Positions 22,702 to 34,079 of a stretch of DNA of 64,000 nucleotides are shown here, one piece after another (position 1 is the first letter of the stretch; each line of letters starts with the position of its first letter). The notes beneath the pieces were generated by a model. It was given only the letters and a program-made list of their open reading frames with translations, was not told the origin of the DNA and did not search any database. The DNA comes from Alopecurus myosuroides. Lineage: Eukaryota > Streptophyta > Magnoliopsida > Poales > Poaceae. The DNA is taken from NCBI GenBank assembly GCA_028641055.1, contig CM054059.1:44466477-44530476 (forward strand). The letters are read 5' to 3'. The position numbers were made by a program, and so were the translations under genes.

Positions 22702-25700
22702 GTTGGCGCCCACCGTGGGGCGAACGACGTCAGGCGTGAAGTTCCGATCTGGGATATTAGGCGGAATCGGAAGATCGATCACTGTCGGAAGCTTGGAATT
22801 CGACAACGACGTCGGGCGCTTCCTCGACAACGGATCCTACATCCCGGCGCAAAACCATCTGGTAAGTGCCTGCGTTTTACCGATTGGATCTGCAAATATC
22901 TTTATCGGATTAACCGCGGAAGCAATGGGGTTTTGCGGTGAAAGCAATTATCTCCCACCCGCCCTATACCCAGTCGAAGACGACTATGATGCCGGATTTT
23001 GCTCAGATCGCCGACAAAACAGTGATACGCACTTTATCGGCATGGTGCAATCCGAGATCGCCGAAAACACGGATGACGGAAATCCCGTGCAAGAGGCAGA
23101 CAACGATACACCCGTCATAGAGACGGAAGAACCAATACCCGTCACAGAGACGGAAGATCCGACATCCGTCAACCAGACGATGAACTCGGAAACAGAGTCC
23201 GTGCTTGCCGCCATTGAGGCGAGATTGGAGTCGGAAACCGGATCGGATAACTTCTCCGAAGACGAAGATGATGATGCCTTCGTAAGAAAGGTTAAGTCCT
23301 TTCAAGAGGGATTCCATGAAGTGCTAATGGCAAAACCAGCTGATACAACGGGTGCCGATAGCCAGGAAAGCCCTAAAACCCCTCCGCCAGCAGAGGAGAG
23401 GGAAGACGGAGAAACTTCTCCGATATTTCCTAATGTCAAGGAGATGACAGAGGATGAACCTGTCAAAAAACCTCCCTCTTCCAAGAAAAAGCACCGTGCT
23501 TCTAAAAAACTCCAGTACAAACTCCGGAAGAAAAAGTCAGCTGATCTCGCTGATGAAAACCTGGAAGTTGGAGATGTTAGTGGCACAAAGCCTACGGAAA
23601 AGAAATCTAAGGAAATCACTGCTCCGCCAATGACAGAACTGGAAGAGCAGGAACTATTACAAACTCCAGTGGGACCCAATGAACCCCCTGAGATGCTGGA
23701 AGCCAGGAGACAAGCTTTCCAACGGCAACAGCAACAACTGCTTAGATCTCGGCAACACCTCCAACAAACCCATAATGACATCAAAATTATGAAGCAAGAA
23801 ATTGAGGAGTACGAGAGAAAGCACAGATCTGTCTTAAAACCTACAAGGTTACCCGGAATTACAAAACCGGAAGAACTGCCGCCAAAAGAAAGGTTCTATA
23901 ACCCATCTTGGCAAAAGCAGCTAAACGGCAAAGATGCTAAGGGCGAACCAATATACAAAACCGCAGCTGAAAACGCGGAAGCAGCGTTCGCCATCTTGAA
24001 CAACGATCTATACTCCAACGGGGAAAAACTCCAAGGGGTGTATGCTTTCCTAGGAAAAGCATTACAGCAGCAACAGCGAGGACAAGAGCGATCAGGGAGG
24101 CTGCATGATAACTCCGCCCTCTGCAAAACTGTTACTTGCGCTGCTGGAGCACCTGGACCGGAAGAACCCGGAGATTCGGATAAAAATGAGGATCCGAGAA
24201 AAGACAAGAAAAACCCCGACAACCGGGACGCAGCGTCTAGAACCGGACCTCATCTCCCGAAAGATGGATATAAACCACACGATCGGGAAGACAAACACCG
24301 GAACGACGGCAAAATAATGCCACCTCCGAGAAACCCAGCTGAAAAAGCTGGAAGATACGATACACCTCACAGGCGTGAAAGATCTCGGACACCGCCCAAA
24401 GATAAGGAAAGATACAGGAGCAGGACTCCACCTAATCCCAGAGGGCGTGACAACGGAAGAGATAGAGATAACCTCGGAAAAACGCGTCCGCGTAACAATG
24501 GAAAAGAAAGGAGCAGATCCCCTTCTGTCCATTCAGCCGGGAGATATTCTGCACATATTGATAGAGCAGAAAAGGATGATCTATACTTTGGTCCTAAGTG
24601 TTTTACAGACAGGATCCGAAGGATAACCCTGCATTCTGGCTTCGCCAAAGTTGGTCCAACCTACCAAAAATATACCGACAGTACAAACCCGGATACCTGG
24701 CTTTCAGATTATTACACAGCCGTCCAGATCAACAACGGGACAGACCTGGAAGCTGTCAAGTTTCTTCCCCTAATGTTGCTAGACGGAGCCAGAGATTGGA
24801 TTAATGGTTTACCATCAAGAACTGTCGACAGTTGGGATGATATGGCGAGAGTATTTACTCAGCATTTTCGAGGAACATACAAACGCCCAAATAGCATCAA
24901 CCAGCTGAACCGTTGCACCCAATTTGAAGACGAACCATACGTGGATTTCATCTCCAGATGGACCGCAATGAAGAATAGTTGCTCTGGAGTAACTGACGTA
25001 CAAGCAATGCATGCTTTCGTCAATGGCCTAAAACCCGGACTTGTACCGTTCATGGTTGGTTCTAAAAAGCACAAAGATCTCGGATCTATGCTTACAACCG
25101 CCAATGAGCATGCTGCAGCCGAAGACGATATCAGAGCAAGAGGAGGCAATATTGAGTCACTGATACTGGCCAAGAAAACACCTCGTTCTGATAAAAAAGG
25201 AACCCCGGAGTCAACAACAAAGCCCAAGGAGGTTAACTTAGCCTTTGGAGGAGAAAAAGGGAACAAGTGGAAAGGCCGCAGTCCGGATCCCATCAATTAC
25301 ACTCCTGAGGAATGGGAGAGAATTAAGTCGGAACCCTGCGTCCACCACTCTCAATTTGGGAAACCAACCCACACGAACGCGCAATGCCGGCTAAACAAGC
25401 ATATGAAAGGCAATGCAGGATCCGGAAATAAAGGGAAGGGCTCCAAGAGGAAACCTGCCAAACAAAAGCCAGAAGCTGAAAAAGAAGACAGTGAATCGGA
25501 CACTGATGATAAAATCCAGGAACAACAGCGAAAAGGCGAACCCAAATTTCCGAGAGTTGACGGAGAAGCAATGCTAACTTTCCTAGCAACCCCGTCAGCA
25601 AAGGTGGCCAAAAGGACACTTCGAGAAATAAACGCGGTTGTTCCTGCAACCCCAAAATTCTTGAAGTATTCCAACACACCGATAATCTGGGATCAGTCTG

Positions 25701-26362
25701 ATCATCCCGGAAATATCCCTGAACCCGGCACACAAGCTCTTGTTGTAAGCCCTATTGTTCAAAACACTAGGCTAAGAAGAGTGCTGATGGACGGAGGATC
25801 CAGCATCAATATAATGTACCTGGATACACTGAAGCACTTGAAGATATCCGAGTCCCAGCTCAATTACAGCAATATACGCTTCCATGGCATTGTTCCTGGC
25901 AGGCAAGCACGATCCCTAGGAGAAATTTCCCTAGATGTCACCTTCGGAGATAAAGATCACTTCCGGCAGGAAAAAGTATCCTTCGAAGTTGTGCCGTTCG
26001 AGAGCGTGTATCACGCAATACTCGGACGTCCGGCTTTTGCCAAGTTTATGGCAAGATCTTGCTATATCTACAACAAGCTGAAGATGCCAGGACCCAAAGG
26101 AGGAGTAATCACCATTGCCGGTGATTTCAAGCTGGCAAACGAGTTGGAGAAGCAAAACGCCCTTTGCGCTCAAAGAGTTATAGCTCAGGAAGAATTAAAG
26201 GAGTTAGCCAAGGAGGTATCGCCGAAAGAAATGCCGGCAGGAAAAGAAACTCGGAAGCCAACAGATAGCTTCAAGGCATCCGAGAATACAAGACAGGTAA
26301 TCCTAGATCCCAAAGATCCGACAAAATTCGTCGTTGTAGGGACTGGGATGACCGACAAATAG
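22661..26362 (+). CDS. Element B gag-protease polyprotein
   Basis: The open frame runs 1233 codons from the first ATG at 22661, which lies inside the LTR. An upstream in-frame GTG at 22547 is not a plausible start. After a leader of about 650 charged residues with an RS/RD-rich stretch (about 24340-24530) comes a retrotransposon gag domain (residues about 654-824, with TWLSDYYTAVQ and VDFISRW). A CxxH...H...C knuckle-like motif lies near 25338-25390. The aspartic protease follows, with active site LMDGGSS (Asp at residue 1044; DGG replaces the usual DTG, as in element A) and ILGRPAFAKF. The frame ends at TAG 26360-26362. The pol frame continues in phase beyond it. Element A has Gln at this place, so the TAG is probably a C-to-T mutation and not an evolved boundary. 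Confidence 0.9.
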   Translation: MAPQSMKTTTMSRQLAPTVGRTTSGVKFRSGILGGIGRSITVGSLEFDNDVGRFLDNGSYIPAQNHLVSACVLPIGSANIFIGLTAEAMGFCGESNYLPPALYPVEDDYDAGFCSDRRQNSDTHFIGMVQSEIAENTDDGNPVQEADNDTPVIETEEPIPVTETEDPTSVNQTMNSETESVLAAIEARLESETGSDNFSEDEDDDAFVRKVKSFQEGFHEVLMAKPADTTGADSQESPKTPPPAEEREDGETSPIFPNVKEMTEDEPVKKPPSSKKKHRASKKLQYKLRKKKSADLADENLEVGDVSGTKPTEKKSKEITAPPMTELEEQELLQTPVGPNEPPEMLEARRQAFQRQQQQLLRSRQHLQQTHNDIKIMKQEIEEYERKHRSVLKPTRLPGITKPEELPPKERFYNPSWQKQLNGKDAKGEPIYKTAAENAEAAFAILNNDLYSNGEKLQGVYAFLGKALQQQQRGQERSGRLHDNSALCKTVTCAAGAPGPEEPGDSDKNEDPRKDKKNPDNRDAASRTGPHLPKDGYKPHDREDKHRNDGKIMPPPRNPAEKAGRYDTPHRRERSRTPPKDKERYRSRTPPNPRGRDNGRDRDNLGKTRPRNNGKERSRSPSVHSAGRYSAHIDRAEKDDLYFGPKCFTDRIRRITLHSGFAKVGPTYQKYTDSTNPDTWLSDYYTAVQINNGTDLEAVKFLPLMLLDGARDWINGLPSRTVDSWDDMARVFTQHFRGTYKRPNSINQLNRCTQFEDEPYVDFISRWTAMKNSCSGVTDVQAMHAFVNGLKPGLVPFMVGSKKHKDLGSMLTTANEHAAAEDDIRARGGNIESLILAKKTPRSDKKGTPESTTKPKEVNLAFGGEKGNKWKGRSPDPINYTPEEWERIKSEPCVHHSQFGKPTHTNAQCRLNKHMKGNAGSGNKGKGSKRKPAKQKPEAEKEDSESDTDDKIQEQQRKGEPKFPRVDGEAMLTFLATPSAKVAKRTLREINAVVPATPKFLKYSNTPIIWDQSDHPGNIPEPGTQALVVSPIVQNTRLRRVLMDGGSSINIMYLDTLKHLKISESQLNYSNIRFHGIVPGRQARSLGEISLDVTFGDKDHFRQEKVSFEVVPFESVYHAILGRPAFAKFMARSCYIYNKLKMPGPKGGVITIAGDFKLANELEKQNALCAQRVIAQEELKELAKEVSPKEMPAGKETRKPTDSFKASENTRQVILDPKDPTKFVVVGTGMTDK
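22702..22721 (+). promoter_or_regulatory. Primer-binding site of element B, also coding
   Basis: GTTGGCGCCCACCGTGGGGC directly follows the LTR. The same site is used by element A (38255-38274, minus). It lies inside the open gag frame, where it encodes LAPTVG, so it serves as both primer site and coding sequence. I could not assign the tRNA with certainty. Confidence 0.75.
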
Positions 26363-29300
26363 GAAGGCGAGCTCATCAAGTTCCTCCGTGAGAACTGGGA
26401 CATTTTTGCTTGGTGTCCAGCTGACATGCCAGGCGTACCCAGGGAACTTGCTGAGCACCAACTCAAGGTTATTCCCGGATCAAAACCCGTCAAACAAGGT
26501 CTCCGTCGATTTGACGGAAGAAGACGGAAGGCTATTGGCAAGGAAATTATCCGGCTTTTAGCAGCGGATTTCATCAAGGAGGTAATCCATACTGACTGGT
26601 CCGCAAATCCGGTATTAGTACCGAAGAAAGACACAACTGCACTCAGAATGTGTATAGATTACACAGGATTGAACAAGTTATGTCCGAAAGATAGGTTTGC
26701 GCTGCCGCGAATCGACCAAATAATAGATGCCACTGCAGGCTCTGAGCTTTTATGCTTTTTGGATGCATACTCCGGGTACCACCAAATACGCATGAAAAAG
26801 GAAGATCAAATCAAGACTTCTTTTATAACCCCGTACGGGACGTATTACTACGTAACCATGCCTTTTGGCCTGAAGAACGCAGGTGCAACATATCAGCGTT
26901 GCATGCAACGTTGTTTGCATAGTCAGATTGGAAAAAACGTCCATGTTTACGTGGACGATATTGCTGTCGTAACCAAGGAAAAAGATACACTCCTTGAGGA
27001 TTTGCGAGAAACCTTCGAAAACTTGCGCACTTACAAGATGAAGTTGAATCCATCTAAGTGCGTATTCGGGGTCCCCTCAGGAAAACTTCTAGGTTTCATC
27101 GTTTCTCACAGAGGAATAGAAGTGAACCCGGAAAAGATCAAGGCAATCTTGAATATCTCAAAGCCTACATGTGTAAAAGATGTCCAAAGATTGACGGGTT
27201 CCGCTGCAGCCGTCAGCAGATTCATTAGTCGGCTGGGGGATAAGCCTTGCCACTATACAAACTGTTAAAGAAATCCGACAAGTTTGAATGGACAGAAGAG
27301 GCCGACGCAGCGTTAACCCAGTTAAAAGAAACCTTGATGAACGCCCCCATCTTGGCATCTCCCAAAGATGAAGAACCCATGTTGTTATACCTTACGGCTA
27401 CTAGTCGGGTTATCAGTGCGGTAATCGTTGTGGAACGGGCAAAAGAAGAGCAAAGCATACCAGATCAACATCCGGTATACTACATAAGCGAAGTTTTTTC
27501 CGAATCCAAACAAAGATACCCGCACTATCAGAAACTGGCATATGGCGTATTTTTCGCATCCAGAAAGCTGCGCCATTACTTTCAAGGACATTCCATAACA
27601 GTGGTATGTAAAGCACCACTAGGAGATATTATAAACAATGCGGAGGCAACCGGCCGAGTAGCTAAATGGGGCATCGAGCTGGCAGCCTTCGACATTAAGT
27701 ATCAGCCAAGAACGGCAATAAAATCCCACGTTTTGGCAGATTTCGTCGCCGACTGGACAGAAGCAATGGAAAATACACCGATGCCAGAGTCCGAGTACTG
27801 GATCATGCACTTTGACGGATCTAAGATGAAAGAAGGAGCTGGAGCCGGCGTAGTTCTAAAATCTCCCAAGGGAGACACAATGGAGTACGTATTGCAAATA
27901 CACTTCAACGCCAGTAATAATGTAGCAGAATACGAAGCTTTGCTTCATGGCTTGCATATTGCAAAAGAAATAGGGGTAAAACGCATCTTGTGTTACGGAG
28001 ACTCGGATCTGGTACAGCATCAGCTCAACCAAACCTGGGACGCGAAAAGCCCCATAATGGCCGAATATCGGAGAACGGTGGATGAGTTTGCCATCTGTTT
28101 CTTCGGGTTCGAAGTCCTTCACATAAAAAGGGAGGAAAACTGGAACGCAGATGCGTTAGCCCGCATGGGATCAGAGAGAGTAACAACTTTACCACCAGGG
28201 GTATTCGTCCAGCATTTGCACGAACCATCCATCAAAGGTGGAGACGTCGATTACCCTTTAGCATCTGAAACAATTGAAGTCATGTTCGTTAAACCGGATT
28301 GGACAATCCCGTACCTAAACTTCTTAGTCAATCAGAAGTACCCGGAAGGAGCAGATGAAGTCCTGCAAAGGCAAATACAACGTCGATGCAAAGGATATGT
28401 AGTAATCAACGACCACTTATACAAACGCAGTACTTCTGGAGTTTTTCTGCGGTGTATTTCACCAGAGGAAGGAAGAGAAATATTGCAAGAAATCCATGCC
28501 GGCGATTGCGGACATCATGCTCAATCAAAAAGCATAGTCAAAAAAGCATTCCGCGCAGGGTTTTTCTGGCTAACAGCCAAGACAGACGCCGAACGCATAG
28601 TGAATACATGCGAAGGATGTCAATATTATGCTAAGCAGACCAATTTGCCGGCCCAAGCATTAAAAACTATCCCTATCACTTGGCCGTTTGCGGTCTGGGG
28701 GCTAGACATGATGGGACCGTTCAAAACTGCAAGAGGTGGACTTACACATCTACTTGTAGCAGTAGATAAGTACACAAAATGGGTGGAGGCTAAACCCATC
28801 AAAAAGCTGGATGGCGTAACTGCCAGAAATTTCATTATTGATTTAGTAATGAGGTATGGCGTCCCACACAGCATAATAACTGATAACGGGACAAATTTCT
28901 CCATTGGGGAGTTGGCAAAATACTGCCAACAAACGGGAATTCGCTTGGATCTTGCATCTGTGGCGCACCCGCAATCTAATGGACAGGTTGAAAGAATGAA
29001 CAGCTCAATCCTGCAAGGAATACGCCCAAGACTCGAAACTCCTCTTCATAGAGCAGCCGGAGCATGGGTAGAAGAACTACCGTCCGTGTTATGGAGTATT
29101 CGAACGACGCCAAACAGGTCAACCGAGCAAACCCCGTTCTTCCTAGTTTATGGTGCGGAAGCCATGCTTCCAACGGACATGATCCATGATAGTCCAAGAG
29201 TGCAAAATTTTGATGACTCAGATGCCGAAGAAGCACGACAGGATGCTGTCGATCTCCTAGAAGAGGAAAGAGAACTTGTGCTTCAAAGATCCGCCATCTA

Positions 29301-29595
29301 CCAGCAAGGTTTACGACGTTATCATAGTCGGAAAATCAGGCATCGCTCTTTTAAAGAAGGCGACTTGGTGCTGAGATTGGTGCAGCAAAGAAAGCACAAA
29401 TTGGCCCCAGTATGGGAAGGACCATTTTTCATCAGTAAAGCCATGAAGAATGGATCATATTATCTTGTCGACATTCGAGATACGGAGGATGATCCCAAAA
29501 AGCCGAATCGCAAAAGAAAGAGAAAAATAGATGCTGAACTAGGAGAGACAAATAGGCCTTGGAGTATCCAGCAATTACGTCCCTTCTACACTTAG
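26363..29595 (+). pseudogene. Element B pol: RT, RNase H, second RNase H, integrase (one frameshift)
   Basis: This continues in the gag-protease frame after the TAG. RT spans about 26470-27240 with FLDAYSGYHQI and YVDD (26948-26959). A single base is missing near 27243 (AAG followed by CCTTGCC where an extra base is expected), so RT ends in TNC stop at 27268. The remaining pol continues in the frame 27247-29595. That part holds the first RNase H, a second archaeal-type RNase H (HFDGS, EALLHG, YGDSDLV, NADALARMG), then integrase with HHCC zinc region, catalytic Asp (WGLDMMGP), ITDNGTNF and NGQVERMN, and a basic C-terminal tail. Apart from the TAG and the frameshift every catalytic motif I can check is intact. 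Confidence 0.9.
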
Positions 29596-30174
29596 TTCAA
29601 TTTCTATGTAAACATCTTTGAGATCATGAAATAAAGTTATCGGAATTCATATTCATTATAAGTACAAAATATTTCCGCTTTTTCTATTTCCCAATGATCT
29701 TACAAATACTCAATGTTGACCCGAATTGTGCCTGCGTGCTCGGTGTTTAAAAGCTGAATGATTCGACCTGTTAAAGGTTAAAGGAAACTCGGATTGTGCC
29801 TGCGTGCCCAAGTTTCAGAACAGTTCCTTATTTTCTCTAAGTCTTATCTGATCGTGCGTATGCTGGGTTACTGGAACTAGTTAGTAAAAATGCCTTTAGC
29901 ATGATTCATGTTTTCGAGTTTCAAAACTGCTTGGTTCGTCCCCAGTTACTCGGCATAACGATTCATAGTGCTATTTGAGCCATTTCAAACACTAAGAACA
30001 GTTAAAGCATACATACCAGATTACTTAGAAGATAAAGGAGCAGCCAAACCCGGAAAAACTTTGCAAGAAGTTTGAAATCGCAAAAGGCGGAGTTCTTGTT
30101 TCGACAAATGACATAGAAGTATTACAATATGAGTTACATTGTAAAAAAGCTACTATACGCATCCATCATCCAGG
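29596..30174. other. Spacer between convergent pol and antisense gene of element B
   Basis: About 580 bases between the pol stop and the stop of the minus-strand gene. Two phrases (GATTGTGCCTGCGTGC and close variants) repeat at about 29726 and 29792. No gene is seen. Both 3' ends meet here, so overlapping transcripts are possible. Confidence 0.5.
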
Positions 30175-33044
30175 TTAAAGTGCGCCCCCTTTTTCTGAGT
30201 CTTCATCACTGCCATCATTCTCGGGGGCTGCGGGCACCTCTTCTTCTGGATAAGTAATGGAGATATTTACCATGGAAGCAATCTGCGTGGCATGGCCTTC
30301 AACTTCTTTAAAGATTGCATTCATTTGTGCTTCTGAACATTCTTGAGGAATACCGGATGCTACTCGCCAGGATTTTGCATCAGGGTAGTGTAAGCGCATG
30401 AGGCCAAGTGCCATTCGCGCACCACCCCGTGCGGCAGAGCGAAGGAAAGATTCCTTCGAATTTGCTACTTCCATAATGCCATCCGGAAGTCGGTAAACTT
30501 CTGAGAATTGTATACTGCTGGTAGGCAGGAATTTATTAAGTAAATGCATCCCTGCATTTCTGATTGAATTCCATATCTTCCCAAAGGCCCGGATCTTTTC
30601 CGTCCGAGAAATCCCTGGAAAATTTCCTGCTTTTTGACAAAAGGCAAAGATTAGATAATATAAGAATATGACACGAAAGTATTGGCAAAAGAAGTCAACT
30701 TACCAAGAACCGCGTCAATTTCATCGCTTTCTTTCATACGAGGAAATAGCATACTTTCTAAATCATTGATAATGGATTTATCCTCTGCTGCCTGCAAAGA
30801 AGCCTTGGATTGCGCAATCCCAAGGGCTAGATTACTGGCTTCCAGTTCTTCTCGAACTTTTGAAAGTTCTCTTTGAAGGTTGGAGTTTTCTTCACGAAGT
30901 TGAGAAAAATAAGCAGCGTTCGCTGTAAGCTTCTTGGCTTTGGTTAAAGCAGCTGGAAAGCAGGGACAAAATAATCCGACATTACGGCAAAGTTTAGAAA
31001 AAACTTTCCAGCAAAAGTCAACAAACACGAAGAAAAATACCGGTGGCTTTGGATAATTGCTTTTGAGTCGACGCCAGTTCGTTGCTCTTTGACTCAATAG
31101 CAGATTGAAGTGTTTTTACTTCTTTGCTTTTGAGGCTAAGTTTTTTCAAAACTTCCACGTTTATGGCATCTGCGGAATGCTGAAACATGGAAATGAAAGC
31201 CAGATGCTTAAGTTTGCACAAGCATACAAAGAATCATTAAGAGGAATTTAGATTTTCAACTTAATGCTTGGGGGCTACAGGTATTACCTGGCTCATTTCT
31301 CGCAAATCAGTTAAGGTCTCCTTGAATTCTCGGGCATATTCCATGAAAAGAATTCCTACGTGGTGAAGGCCATCGTGTATGACCTGCCGGGGCGAGAATG
31401 CGATATTGTTGCGGATAACTAATCCATTTTGCGGCCAAGGGCGAACCAGAGGCGCAGGAGCAAAAAACTTCTTAGCTTCCGGACGAATATATCCGAGTTC
31501 GTCGAAAAGTTCTTCTTTCACTCGGATATCATCTGGAGCAGGAATGGATTCGTTTCTGACGGGTGATTGAAGATTTCCGCCCATTGGCATATTCGTTTTC
31601 CCCTTTTTTCCTGCAGCTGCAGAAGGGAGTTCTTCTTTGATGGTAGTTTGCCTCTTGCGCTTTTGGGTGTTGTAAAACTCGGCGTACAATTGGCTGATTT
31701 CAGCATCAGAAGCAAGATCATCTTCTCCAAGTTCGTCAAACTAGGAAAGAATCAGCAGTATGTTAAAAATGAAGAGAGAAGATAATCTGAGGAAACTCAG
31801 AAACAAGGGAAGAGAAGTACCTTAGGAACCAGATTTTCCGCATGATATATGGCTAGACTCTCTTCAACCTGGCTATTAGCGGCAACTATCTGATGAAGGC
31901 GTTCGACAAAATCCTTCTTGCTAAAGGATCTATCAGTGCCTCTCATGCTATCTTCCGATCCCGTGTACTCACAAAGAAGTCGGGAACGAAGGGATAAAGG
32001 TTGTACGCGACGTCCAAACCAGCATAACACGATATCCTTCCAAACCAAAGGTGGTTGAGAAGAAGAAAGTTTGGCAATGCGACGCTTTATTTTCATCAGG
32101 CTTTCAGGCAAATCCTCTGTTATTTCAAGTGTCCAATTTTCATGAGGAATGGCAGCAGAATTAACGAAGGGAGGAAGTCCGGTTTCTTTGTTGGGGAACG
32201 GAATGTCTTGATGATAAAAGAAAGAACCTAGCCAAGATTGGTCAGGTTTCGGCATTCTTATCCTGGGGTACCATTCTTCCCTAAAGTTTCTGAGGATAAA
32301 AGATATGGTACCGCAGATGGGTGAGACACCGTTTGTGATATTGTGTTTTACCTCGAAACAATAATGCCAGAAGTCTAAATTGGGAGTTATTCCAAGATAC
32401 CCTTCGAAAAGAGCTTGGAAACTAGCTAATTGGAGGATGGAATTTGGAGAGATATTATGGGGTTGGACACCATAGAAATTGAGGACGTCTAGGAAAAAGG
32501 CGGAAGGAGGGAAACCCATACCTCTCGTGATATGAGAAGTGAGGAGGACGCGTTCACCTTCCTTTGGCTTGGGCTCTGGCTCATTCTTCGAGATCCGCCA
32601 TTTGCCTTTAACTATTAATCTGTCCCTTGACATCCGACGAAGGAGGACGAGTGAAGTATCACTCTGATTCCAAATTCCGACAAATTCTGCTTCTTCGTCA
32701 GATCCGGCGGAGAAGCGCTCAGTGCCACGAGAGTGAGTCTTGACCTCCGCCGTTTCCCGTGTGAACGGCGGGGATGTTGTCGTGCTTGGACCCGCTACGT
32801 CCGCGGCGGCGAAAGCGTTTCCCCCGCCCGCCGCGGATGCCGTGGTTCTTTCCGGCCCGCCGCCGGCATGCTTGGGCGACCCCAGCTGTGGATCCAGGTC
32901 GCCCAAAGGCTCGTTGATGGAGGCACGGGCCGGTGAGGACGACGGAGAGGCCATCGTTTTCGGCGGTGACGGAGCGCTCCGGCGTGCAAAGGGCTCGTCG
33001 GAGTAAGGATTCGTTCTAAGCTCTCGTGCTCGCGTTTGCGTCAA
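30175..33044 (-). CDS. Antisense spliced gene of element B, Transposase_28-like, intact
   Basis: Five minus-strand exons with GT/AG borders join in frame: 33044-31821, 31740-31288, 31179-31041, 30952-30704 and 30626-30175, giving about 838 codons with no lesion. Residues about 150-350 carry the conserved block of the 'putative gypsy type transposon' family (GFPPSAFFLDVLNFYGVQP, then YLGITPN), also present in elements A and C. Exon 2 is acidic then lysine-rich (KRKR near its start). Exons 3-4 form a heptad-rich coiled coil, and the last exon ends in an acidic tail. A TATA box lies about 50 bases before the ATG. The gene is downstream of pol and transcribed toward it. Its function is unknown. 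It stays open while the sense polyprotein is broken. Confidence 0.85.
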
Positions 33045-33092
33045 TGGCGTGGGCAGAAGGAGTGAGGAAAGATTTTCGGAGACGACGAAGAC

Positions 33093-33106
33093 GGCTATTT
33101 ATAGCC
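33093..33106 (-). promoter_or_regulatory. TATA box of the antisense gene in element B
   Basis: GGCTATAAATAGCC, a perfect 14-base palindrome, lies 49-62 bases upstream of the antisense ATG. A transcript starting about 30 bases downstream would have a leader of roughly 20-30 bases. The CTATAAATA core is shared with element A (10144-10154). Confidence 0.7.
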
Positions 33107-33485
33107 TGAAAACCCTCTAGATACGCGCCAACGGCTCTTTTGACCGTTGGATGTTTGACGCGTGTCGCTCGCCGGAAAATCCGGGAAACGGAACGACAGA
33201 GGAATGATGGCTATCTCCTCGTTTCTCGTGAGAATCTGTCAGAGATACGTTGCAGGGTTTCCCGCGTGAAACCAAGCGGCGCTTGCGTCAGCATGATTAA
33301 AGCGCTGATGTCACGTGTTCCTTTTCCGCGAAGGATCGCGAGAAGAAAAGCCGAATTTTCATAGTTCCGAGTTTTATGTTACCATCTCCTTTAAAAGGAA
33401 AGAAGAAAGAATCAAGACTGCTGAATCAAGTTTCCCGGACAAAATGTATTTGACGAAAGGCGGAGTTTCAGAGTTTTGATCCTTC

Positions 33486-33496
33486 CTGGGGGCTAC
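33486..33496 (+). promoter_or_regulatory. Polypurine tract of element B
   Basis: CTGGGGGCTAC directly precedes the 3' LTR. Elements A (CTGGGGACTAC, minus, 9757-9767) and C (CGGGGACTAA, minus, from 46949) have near-identical tracts, tying all three to one lineage. Confidence 0.75.
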
Positions 33497-34079
33497 TGTC
33501 GGATATATACCGAATAGGGGTATAGAAGATGGTAGACAAAAGAGCTGGACGACCAGGGTGGCCTGCAAGGTAATGGACTTAGGTCCATTGGGCGGCCCAG
33601 TAGTCCGACGCGTAGAAGCCGGATTCTAGAAGAACCCGGATCACGGCCCGCGTGATCTGGCTTGGAGGAGAAGACGGATTCCTTACTTTCCAAGTTACAA
33701 GTTAAACGTAGTCTTCTAGGTTTCTGGTTCTGTAAGCCCTAAATCCGGCTATTATATAAAGCCGGACGGGAGATAGATTTCATAAGATCAATAAGTTCCT
33801 TTAGTCCAAGGTTCTAGGTTCTAGCTTAAGCCTTGCGCAACTCGCCGGGAAGTTCATCCTCGTCGAGTAGCTAGATCTATTCCCTTACATTGTAACCTTA
33901 TTATACGGGCTTTAGTCCCTCATAGTGAGAAGTGCAGGAGTAGGTACGCCGTACTGTCGCGACGTACCGAACCTGGGTAAATCCCGTGTTCTGTGTTTAC
34001 TACGCTATCCCGTTACCCCACGTCTCTACCGTAGTCTCATGGCACCCCAGTCTATGAAAACTACTACGATGTCTCGACA
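33497..34079 (+). repeat. Element B 3' LTR
   Basis: 583 bp. I compared it by eye with 22119-22701 and found no mismatch. It is followed by the CCTAT duplication and then CACTA-1 sequence. Confidence 0.95.

Larger units (their letters stand above)
22119..34079 (+). mobile_element. Element B: recent Tat-lineage Ty3/gypsy retrotransposon
   Basis: This is an 11,961-bp element with 583-bp LTRs (22119-22701 and 33497-34079) that show no difference by eye. It is flanked by CCTAT at 22114-22118 and 34080-34084. The order on the plus strand is primer-binding site, gag-protease, RT, dual RNase H, integrase, then an antisense spliced gene and a polypurine tract. It sits inside CACTA-1 and is the youngest insertion visible. 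Despite identical LTRs, pol carries an in-frame TAG (26360-26362) and a one-base deletion near 27243, so it probably moved with proteins supplied by an intact relative. Confidence 0.95.

Noticed and set aside
26360..26362. Programmed TAG readthrough between gag-protease and pol in element B
   Set aside because: Pol continues in phase, as in true readthrough, but the protease is upstream of the stop and element A has a sense codon (Gln) at the matching place with protease-RT continuous. A simple C-to-T mutation explains it better.
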